Source: Doris montereyensis (Eukaryota > Mollusca > Gastropoda > Nudibranchia > Dorididae). Taken from it: a stretch of DNA of 64,000 nucleotides. The translations under genes and the position numbers were made by a program. This document shows positions 34,701 to 42,599 of the stretch, piece by piece (the first letter of the stretch is position 1; each line of letters opens with the position of its first letter). The stretch covers positions 1 through 64,000 of the forward strand of contig JAXRKP010001706.1 of the NCBI GenBank assembly GCA_037039925.1, given 5' to 3'. The notes beneath the pieces were generated by a model. It worked only from the letters and a program-made list of their open reading frames with translations, searched no databases and was not told the DNA's origin.

Positions 34701-36294
34701 TGACTTCTCTGGTGACCGGATCTCCTTGGCTTCTGCTTTCTTTCTGCCCCTTCGCCATGTTTTAGTCGGTTTTGAAGCCACACCAGACATTATTTGACCT
34801 TGAACGGCGGGTAAAGAATTTTTGACAGATATGCTGCTGTGACCTTCTCCCTGCTCCTCACTTTGCCCAGCTGACAATGGACTTGAGGAAGCATTCACAG
34901 ACTCAGACAGCGCATGGCTTGGATGTATTTTTTTGAGCCGCTTATATTTTTTCCTTTTAGCCCCAAAGACGAAATGTTTTGGTCGTTTTCGTAGATTCTT
35001 TACTTAATGTTCTAGTGTTGTCCTGATTTGTGGTATCCATCTGCTTTGGATCATCAATAACTTCTTGGACGTTGGAAGTTTTCTCAAGTTGCCCGGTAGA
35101 AAACCTCCGGTTATGCTTGCGAGAATTTAGCTTCAAATGCTTCAACTTCTTCTTTCGGTGTTCAAGGAGCTGATTTTGTGGCTTAACAGACTGGTTTTTA
35201 ATGTTTCTATTCTGACGAGAACGATCTAAAACAGTTGATATTTGAGGTGTAGGAGACCAGAAACCATCAGTGGTATTAAGCCTCTTGAGTTCTCCTTTGT
35301 GGAGTAAGTCAGAAATAGTCAGTTTGCCTCTTTTGGCGGCTGATGCAGACACCTTCGTCCTCTTTGCAGAAACAGCATGACTATTTGCACTTTCTGATGG
35401 GGTTTTACCTTTCTTTTTTGTCATGGCACTGTCTTTCTTTTTAGCTACTTTAGCACGTTTCAGGGGGAGGCTCAATTTTATCGCCGCTGGAGGATGATAA
35501 TTGTTTGGCACCTGTACCGGAGTTTGACTTGGCTGGTGGTGTGGTTTTGTTACTGTCGCTTTCCACAATGGACATAGAAGACCGTGTTTTCTTAAGCGAG
35601 ATGCTGTCATTTACACCGTCTGCTTCTTTACACTTCTGCTCTTCTTCAGATTTTGTTTTCTCACTTTGCTTACCGCTTGTCCTCCGAGCAACCCTGTCCA
35701 TTGATGAACATGTGGACGACGGACTTGTATCTCGTGAGCTTTGTCTTGGTGATGGGTCTGTGTAACTGGGTGACCAGAAGCCTTCCGTAGTTTGAAGGCG
35801 CCTCAGTTCAGCCATGTTAACTGAGTACGTCCGTATGTCTTCCCCTTTATCCAAATCTTCGCCTGATTCTGAACTGGGTGTGGCCGTTGATGTATCCGCA
35901 TTGCCAGGTGCCCAAAATCCTTCCGTCGTCTCCAGCCGCTTCAACTCGTTGGTGCATTTTGAGGCGGGGCGAGGTTCGGAGGACGATTCCTTGCTAGAAT
36001 CTCTTTTGCGCTTAGGTGTCTTCCTGTCTGAGCTAGACGATTCTGCCTTCTCACTGCCTTTTGGTGCCAAAGATGGGGTTATCTTCCCTTTGTTTGCACC
36101 TGTTTGTTCCAGTAGTAAAGTTGTGCTTGATGATCGGCTTGCTCTAGCATTTTGAGGAGTAGACCAGAAGCCATCTGTCGTGGTGAGACGTTTCATTTCT
36201 AGTGGTAATGATCTACGTATGTGACGACGTTTTAAAAGTCTCCTGGTTGGCTTAATCCTTCCATCCTTTTGCTTACCCTTTTTAAATCCTGTCT
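28704..36294 (-). CDS. Large C2H2 zinc-finger / AT-hook protein, main exon (many frameshifts)
   Basis: One exon of about 7.6 kb, from an acceptor (gcatatag at about 36295) to a donor (AGCAG/gtaaca). Coding is kept throughout but the frame shifts about 17 times, for example at C5 near 35465, AAAA near 34970, GGGG near 34085 and A8 near 32940. In order it holds a basic start (KRRHIRRSLPLEMKRL), four TT(D/E)GFW repeats, Ser/Lys-rich basic regions, an AT-hook near 34210, and a long acidic Asp/Ser/Thr-rich region (33560-32480). Basic GRPP-type patches follow near 32150 and 31340, then a conserved-looking block MEDELIDYVDMKPCSVVLSD near 31070, DEDEDED, PRLKLKRLPKKG and ENNYLEFLKQR. Four C2H2 fingers (29530-29000) close the exon. 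Probably a nuclear chromatin or transcription factor; the orthologue is not recognised. Confidence 0.8.
29000..29540 (-). other. C2H2 finger cluster in the main exon (4 fingers)
   Basis: Fingers: YKCKRCGFAS..SHIYSH near 29525 (interrupted by a frameshift), FQCVKCQSEFSS..NHFRNAH near 29445, FVCTHCGFSTNV..QHVSDLH near 29190 and YTCTLCKDSVGL..EHSASVH near 29095. Spacing is C-x2-C-x12/13-H-x3/4-H. Together with the fingers in the last exon the protein has nine. Confidence 0.8.
34190..34232 (-). other. AT-hook motif
   Basis: Minus-strand text encodes VPRPRGRPRKHFPI, with the RGRPRK core of an AT-hook flanked by Pro and basic residues. AT-hooks bind the minor groove of AT-rich DNA. Weaker relatives (TKGRPPIK near 32150, KRGKPPGIP near 31340) occur in the same exon. 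Confidence 0.75.
35240..36196 (-). other. Four repeats of an LKRLxTT(D/E)GFW(S/A)P motif
   Basis: MKRLTTTDGFWSTP at about 36196-36155, LKRLETTEGFWAPG at about 35947-35905, LRRLQTTEGFWSPS at about 35808-35765 and LKRLNTTDGFWSPTP at about 35289-35243. Each is 13-15 residues in a Ser/Thr/Lys-rich, apparently disordered context. The strict TT(D/E)GFW core against variable surroundings suggests a short linear binding motif. I do not recognise it. Confidence 0.85.
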
Positions 36295-36424
36295 ATATGC
36301 TGGCAAATGGAAAGAACAATAAAAGGAATTAACAAAAATGAGCAAAAACCTGATGAATTCATAAGCATACATGCGCTGTTGGTTTGTATCTTTGTTTCAC
36401 TTTAAATAGCCTTGTAATGTAATC

Positions 36425-36497
36425 GCAGGGTGAATGAACATGAAACAGCAAAATGAAAGACATGTGAGAGGGCAAAGAAAAAATTAAGACCCTTTAT
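36425..36497 (+). repeat. Repeat D copy (partial)
   Basis: cgcagggtgaatgaacatga, aaacagcaaaatgaaagaca and an attaagaccctttatcc end follow the Repeat D order. It lies in the presumed intron upstream of the main exon. Confidence 0.5.
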
Positions 36498-36634
36498 CCA
36501 CAGACCTGTAAGAATGAAACTAAGATAACAAACATAAATGTCTTCCAAAAGATACAGTAATGGGAGCGAAATGAAATGATTTTATTGACACTACGTCCCA
36601 CACCCTGATGGTGTTTGGAGAAAGAGAAAGAGAA

Positions 36635-36637
<3 letters not shown>

Positions 36638-36695
<58 letters not shown>
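36638..36695 (+). repeat. (GA)n microsatellite
   Basis: About 28 GA units in the presumed intron upstream of the main exon. Confidence 0.95.
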
Positions 36696-36698
<3 letters not shown>

Positions 36699-37112
36699 AC
36701 ATAAGAAACCCTGTTGAGATTACAAACTGTTAATAATTAAATAGAACACAAAAAACAACCCGACCCAATCTATTCTAATTCTTTAATGTTTTATCATCCT
36801 AGGTTGTTTTCCCTATTCTAGAACTTTCAAATACAATGAGATTAGTTTAAAAGACATATGATTACAAAAAAAGTGAATGCTATTATGACATTTTGTTGAA
36901 ATTACCTTGTCATGAAAGGATGACGATCAGTTTTTCAGTAATACATCTACATATAAATACTCAATATTGAGCCCCCCCCCCCCAAACACTATACTATTTT
37001 TTTTTTTGTTTTTAAATCACAATATTACATATATATAAAATTTATCTTGTAAAAAAATGATTTCACTACAAGTTGAAGTTTAAAATCAAAACTATATAGA
37101 GAGCATACTTAC

Positions 37113-37143
37113 GCAAAGTTGAAACCTTTGATTTAACTCGATT
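37113..37143 (-). CDS. Candidate 31-base micro-exon of the zinc-finger gene
   Basis: On the minus strand, tatatttccag is followed by 31 bases and then a strong donor gtaagtatg. Joined to the main exon at 36294 it stays open (IELNQRFQLC then TGFKKGKQKDG). The splice signals are good, but so short an exon cannot be proved from sequence alone. No upstream exon with a start codon was identified. Confidence 0.35.
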
Positions 37144-37329
37144 CTGGAAATATACAAAATTAAAACAATTGATGAAAAGCCTTTATCACCTAAAAGAAAG
37201 GCAAAAATCTATGCATTCACCAAAAAGCTTGCGAGTAAGTAGGGGTTAAATGATAAAGTTGATAAAGACTAAAAAAAGGATTTATTAATTAATTATAGTC
37301 TGTGTAACCCATATCAATAATACGATAAT

Positions 37330-37875
37330 TTTCCTCTATGGACACTTCTTCTTCATCGATCTCTCTGCCAGCGGGTCAGATCAGGATGCGGATTGTCTCC
37401 ATGAATTGCAATCTTTTCAGACTCTCCAGTGGGCCGTAGAGCTTTTCTACCAGGGGTACCTCTCCCTGCCATATCGCTGTTCTCTCTGATGTGTGGAGCG
37501 GACACTGCTGGAGAATATGTCTGGTGTTCTGGGTAGGTGCTCCACACTCACCCTTCTGATTCCCCAACTTTCAGATAGCGATACATATGTTGACAGACAC
37601 GGTTGGGCCCAGCCCTGAGTCTGAAAAGTGTGACCTGGGACTTTCTGTCAAGTTGGTGCGGGATCTTTGGGGTTATAGCTGCTATGATTTTCTCCCCATT
37701 GATTGCAGACAGCTGCCTTGATGATTGTCTTCTATTCCTTGAAGGTCAATGGCAGAGACTCCTGGGGCATGCTCAAACTTTTTCTTGCGAGTTCATCTGC
37801 ATGCTCATTCCCATCAATCTGACAGTGTCCAGATATCCATTGTAATATGGTACATTGTGTTGACTGACATAACCA
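37330..37875 (-). pseudogene. LINE-D RNase H and C-terminal remnant
   Basis: The minus strand near 37860-37740 encodes WISGHCQIDGNEHADELARK, the W-x3-H-x5-GNE-x2-AD signature of an RNase H domain in a non-LTR element. A stop follows KE, and then a C-terminal part with KGECGAPTQNTRHILQQCPL near 37550, a CCHC-like Cys/His tail typical of these elements. Stops and frameshifts show it is dead. A different family from LINE-A, which has no RNase H visible. Confidence 0.8.
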
Positions 37876-38011
37876 GTATCACGAATTAAGCAGGGAAAAC
37901 CAGATTTTAATCCCTTTGCTGCAATGTGCCCGGGCCAGTTTGTATATATATGCTATATATGTGCCATGTGCTTGTAGAAGATTAAAATTGAAGTAGCTGT
38001 GGACACTGATC

Positions 38012-38377
38012 TTGTCTATATTCCTGTATGTTTGCGAGTCCTGGACATTAGCAGTTGATTTGCAGGGAAAGATCAAAGCAGAGGAGATGAGATACTACAG
38101 GAGACTCCAAGGTATCACATACCTTGACTTCGTCACCAACGACGAAGTAACTAGGCCCATAAAACAGGTCACAGACCACTATGAAGACCTCTTCACCACA
38201 AACAAGAAGAGGAAGCTGAAAAAGACGATTCTACAGAGAGGAGTCAAAGGAAGCAAAAACAGGGGCAGACAGAAGAAGACATGGACTGACAACATCACGG
38301 AATGGACTCTAAAGACATTTGCTGAAACCCAGCGCAGCGCCCTCACGACCATTCCCAGTCCAGGGACCAGTGAATGA
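38012..38377 (+). pseudogene. LINE-E reverse-transcriptase C-terminal remnant
   Basis: The open stretch carries YVCESWTL, KIKAEEMRYYRRLQGITY, VTNDEVTRPIKQ and RGRQKKTWTDNI-type text. These are the C-terminal landmarks of a non-LTR reverse transcriptase: the GCESWTL block, an AFEMRCYRR-like block, then a RGRQKKTW block. The expected W-G-H-V segment between KRKLK and KTILQ is missing, so the open frame spans a deletion. It lies next to LINE-D on the opposite strand. Confidence 0.75.
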
Positions 38378-39336
38378 GCTCGTAGAATTTACGGATTTAT
38401 GACACATGTTTCGAAAGGTTCTTCAGTGGTCTAAGGGACAAAACTGCATGAAATACTTGCATGGTTTGAATAAACACCCTTCAGATCGCAAAGTGTCAAT
38501 TTCAGTTCCCCGCTCATCTGTTCAGATTATCGAGACATCAGGACTTCAATTATAATCTTACCAGAGTCTGGACTATCGAGACGTGACTGGATATTTATAA
38601 TCCATCATTGCACTTTATTCTGATGAAAGTGGTTGTGTCACAGTGGATGACTGCCAGTTGTTCTAAAGGACTAAAAAACATCCCTATCCGTCTGCTACCC
38701 CTCCCACGGCAAGGTTGGGTGCCGCCGACAGCTCATCCCAACGAAAATCACACGGTGTGTGGCATAGTGGGAGTCCTCCTCAGGTATGTATAAATGATTG
38801 GTTAAAATATTGACAACAAAATTTAAGCGTTTAATCGCCAGTGCTTTGGGGAAACATAGCTGGTAAACTAATCAACTGCGCTGCCAATTGTTTTCCGTGT
38901 ATCGCTTGCAAAGTATGTCTAAGAAGAGAATCTTTTTGAGATTAATAAAAAAAGACTAGATAATGGACTAGATTATGAAGATTGTAGCAAATAAATTAGT
39001 AGACTGGACGCCGCAGACTGAAACAGTATTCAAATACTTTATTTCAGGCAGGATGGGCTGGATTAAACATAAAAGGGTTTTTACAAGCAATTTTCCAGTA
39101 AATTTTGACTGTAATTCATATAGTATAGTAGTACTAGTAGTAGTAGACCTCCCATGATGTGAGAGAGAGCGTGACGCAAAAAGTGCCTTGAGGCGAGGCT
39201 GGCTCAGTCACCCGTGAAGATGAGTTTTGTACTGACTACTGACTGACTCAATTACTAACCTATTAGTATTAGTATTACTAGTTACTAGTATACACATGTA
39301 TTAGTACTGTTAGGTTGTCCATACCGCCGTAAACCG
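38378..39336. other. Unassigned spacer
   Basis: No convincing gene. The region between 38600 and 38790 is slightly GC-richer with an open plus-strand frame but no recognisable domain. Confidence 0.4.
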
Positions 39337-39356
39337 GGGGGGGGGGGGGGGGGGGC
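39337..39356 (+). repeat. Poly-G run
   Basis: About 20 consecutive G. Long homopolymers such as this and the C-runs at about 2374, 36971 and 44165 are sites where assemblies often err. Confidence 0.9.
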
Positions 39357-39760
39357 AAAAGAACAAAAACAAACCCAGATCAGGCCATACTATTAATAAT
39401 AGTATTAATTAGATGTCTAATATACTAATAAGGAAAGAAAACGAACATAAACAAAAACGTTGAGGACACCATGACGTACATTGTAATTAAGAAAACAAAA
39501 GAAAACAACATACAGGAAACCATGACATACATTATTGTAAGATAATTAAAAGACTTACCAAAACAAAAAAAGCAATAAACATAAATAAAACACCTCCACC
39601 TAAATAAGAAGGCACCGCATAAGAAAAAGTCAGGGGCAGTAATGCTAAAATATCATTATACTACTACCAGTAGGTACTCTCTAGATTAAGTCCAGATCTA
39701 GCTTAAATTAAAAATAAGTATCTAGATTCTACATCAAAGTACGTAATATAATATGTTGCC
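39357..39760. other. Unassigned AT-rich spacer
   Basis: Contains a loose duplication (aggaaaccatgacatacatt near 39515 and acaccatgacgtacattg near 39465). Nothing else recognised. Confidence 0.4.
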
Positions 39761-39843
39761 CGGCTGAGAATAATATCCAGTTTATTCTTAGCCCGGGTGA
39801 GAATAATATCCGGTTTATTCTCAGCCCGTGTGAGAATAACCGC
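39760..39843 (+). repeat. Tandem hairpin repeat
   Basis: About two and a half units of 41 bases. Each is an inverted repeat: GGCTGAGAATAA / TTATTCTTAGCC, then GGGTGAGAATAA / TTATTCTCAGCCC, with an 8-base loop TATCCRGT. Confidence 0.8.
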
Positions 39844-39984
39844 AGCCTATATAATTTATAGACTATTACAATTATAAAGTTCATCATTAACTAGGATCAT
39901 GCTGAGATTCCTCATTAATCGATAATGACGAATTGTGCCGAGGTCCTTTCGGCAATGGCGAATAATGCTGGCCAAACGATAACA

Positions 39985-40300
39985 TCTAGATCTAGTTTAG
40001 ATCTAGATCAGATCTAAATTCTACAAATATTTCTAGAATCTATAGACTCTAGAAAGATTTAAATGTAGACTAGAGCTGGGTCTAGATCTAGAAAATCTTG
40101 ATCTAGATCTTAGATCAACAATAAAGAAGAGATATAGATCTAAATCTAGATTTAAATCCAGCTCAGCTTTAGATTTATTATAAAATAGAGTCAGTCGATA
40201 GATTAGATTATAAATTTCATAATCTAATCTATCTATTAGATCTAGACTCTATTTTATAGATTCTAGATCTAGAAAAATTCTACACTGTAGTCTACACTAG
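39985..40300. repeat. TCTAGA/AGATCT-rich palindromic tract
   Basis: Dense overlapping tctaga, agatct and ctagatct words that are self-complementary. It includes the long inverted repeat at 40179-40258. No coding frame. Confidence 0.8.
40179..40258. repeat. Perfect two-tier inverted repeat
   Basis: Outer arms TATAAAATAGAGTC (40179-40192) and GACTCTATTTTATA (40245-40258), and inner arms GATAGATTAGATTAT (40197-40211) and ATAATCTAATCTATC (40219-40233) around a 7-base loop. Both pairs are exact reverse complements. Confidence 0.9.
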
Positions 40301-40879
40301 ATCTAATACTCCAAACAGAAATTCAACCTCACCTTTCTTCCAGCTCTCCTATGGAACACAGAAAATAGATTTCAGAACCCTCCTCTCTTATTGTCACTCG
40401 ACACACGCACACACTTTCACACAGATCCGATAAAAATAGGCGAGTAATCCCCCTAATTACACATACATTGAACCAAGGAGCATCGATTTGTCATAGAAGA
40501 CATAAATACAAGTCTTGTGCTCTGTTTCCTCACATCTCCTCATATATCTACGGCAGTCTTTTTTTTTTTTTACATGAAATATTGTGTTTAATCGATCTCA
40601 TGAGTAGACCTAGCATACTTCATTTCGGTCCTGCCCGAGGTAGATCTAGATTCTAAAGAGCAAAGAGTGGACAGAAACTGGGAACACGGTTGGATTTGGA
40701 TCGAAGTGAGTCTGGTGGTGTCAGCGCTTTCCTTAGCTTATCCCTCGCTCAAACATGAAAACGATGGTCTCAAACTCAAGTTAAATTTCTCTCACACGTT
40801 TTATGAAACATTTAATGAAAAAAAGTCAACGTACCCGATCCATTATTACTTTGAAAGTAGAATTATCACTTCCAGTTGC

Positions 40880-41065
40880 TGGGTTATGGCGGTAACGTAT
40901 TGTTGTCAGTTTCAGCAGTCGGCGGATATGACGTTAGATAGGCCTAGAGGATGGGGGACGGCGAAGTGGAGAGGAGCACCGAAGGAGTACGGGTGGTGGG
41001 GGGCATTGACGTCGAGCACGCAGGCAGTCAGAGGGCGAGGGAGCCTTTGGGCTAGTCGCTAGGCT
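40880..41065 (-). promoter_or_regulatory. Candidate promoter / 5' region of the zinc-finger gene
   Basis: This is the most GC- and CpG-rich stretch to the right of the gene, in otherwise AT-rich DNA. It includes gttatggcggtaacg, a YY1-like ATGGCGG word, and ggcattgacgtcgagc with a TGACGT word. It is about 3.8 kb upstream of the candidate micro-exon. The assignment is inference from composition and position only. Confidence 0.25.
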
Positions 41066-42275
41066 AAGCTAACACTGTCTGGGCGTCGCTGAAGCATAGG
41101 CTTTAGCCTGGAGCTGCCAAGGGAACGCAGGCTTCAAACCCAGATGGAGCACAGTACAGACGACGCCTCAAGACAACGTGAAAACCAACAACGAACTATT
41201 ATTGTATAAAAAGGTTTCATGTCCGGGCAGCTCATTTTGAAGGCCAAAAGAAAGGGACTTACAGTACCTTGGTTATAGCCCCATTAGGATGTTGTGTAAA
41301 TTTTAGTTAATACAAGCACATCCACAAAATTGTCGATGCACCTTGTCGCTGATCCTTTTCTTTTTCCCAAACAAAAATGGCTTGGCTTAATATGCTTCAT
41401 ATCTTTGAATTCGAAATGTTCGGAGCTTAAAGGGAACATTCGACTAAAAGAGACAGGAAAAACATGTGACGACTCGGGTATAACTCCCCGTCATACGACG
41501 TACACAATGTATGCAATAAGAGTGTCTATTGTCATAGCTATAATGAAGTATGATGTAAGAAGAAGAAATAACGAGAGAGCGAAAAATTAAAACAGTGTAC
41601 GGTATAACAGTGAAATAAATTATGAAGAGAAGTGAAGTATCATAAAAAAAGAAGAAAGTGATAAACTTACATAATTTCATGTCCACATCTCTTACGTCAC
41701 AAAGTATAGCATTTTAACGTTGTTATCAGTTGCTACGAAACAAGAGATCTTAGGAATCGTACACTGTCTTGTTGAAACAGACCGTGGTTTCACAGTAAAC
41801 ACGCCTCGAAGAAAAAATAAAGTACATGTATTTCCCTAGCTGCCTTCAATAATTACAGGCGTGGAAATAGTATTATGATCATGATTGGGGTGTTATAGAT
41901 GGAATATTAATGAATTACATGCTGAGATAATTTTATTATTACATTTAACAGCTTCAGAATATGGCAAAACCACCAAATTAATGATCTTAAAGCATTATGA
42001 ACGATTAGTTGGCTCGAACAAAGTCAAGACTTGAATAATTTAGTTATTTTGAGTCTTCTTAAGAATAATAAAAATGTCTTCTCTTTCTAGTAAACTTGAT
42101 GAGAATGAGGTTAACATTGTAATGTTTTACTGAATGTTGACGTTTTCAACAGGGCAATTAAAAGAGAGTTTATCATGAATGTGCCCCTATGCCATAAATA
42201 ACCGTGATCCTGCAGTGAGGCGTGATGACATTTTTGTTGATTCTTACAGAAAATAAACCCTGGAGATCTATATGG
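41066..42275. other. Unassigned spacer
   Basis: No gene, no recognised repeat. Short open frames at 41330-41590 and 41444-41686 overlap on opposite strands and show no domain. Confidence 0.4.
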
Positions 42276-42592
42276 TGAGGGGGACTCGCTAGTCCAGAGG
42301 CAATGTGTCGGCCTCCCAATCAAAAGGTAGTGGGGCGCCAACGGTTGAAAAATCACCTCGAGTTGCTTCGAACAACCCCCTCCCCTCCTTGTCCAGGTAG
42401 GTAGATCGACACCCAGTCCTATCGGAGACGGACGATAAGAAGGAGGTCCCGTGTGCAGACACAACACTATGTGCACGTTAAAGATCCCTTGACTGTTTAC
42501 AAGGCAGTCCGGACAAAATTTAAAAATTCCTACCCAAACCCCAAGATCACCTTAGTTGTGGATGTGGGTAAATCAAATCAAATCAACAATAA
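42276..42592 (+). mobile_element. SINE-A, full-length with damaged B-box
   Basis: Head (ctagtccagaggcaatgtgt, aaccaaaaggtagtgg-type text), body (gtccaggtaggtagatcgac, gacggacgataagaaggagg, gtgcacgttaaagatccctt) and tail (gtggatgtgggtaaatcaaa) are all present. The ttcgagccc part of the B-box is deleted (gtagtggggcgccaacgg), so internal polymerase III promotion should fail. It abuts the presumed 5' side of LINE-B. Confidence 0.85.
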
Positions 42593-42599
42593 AAAACTT

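Noticed and set aside
39337..39356. Poly-G run as a functional G-quadruplex
   Set aside because: A single homopolymer with other C/G runs in the window; assembly error is as likely and nothing nearby suggests a regulatory role.
40667..41062. Plus-strand open frame of 131 residues as a gene
   Set aside because: No recognisable domain; the right half is open mainly because of its GC-rich composition and lies in the suspected promoter of the opposite gene.
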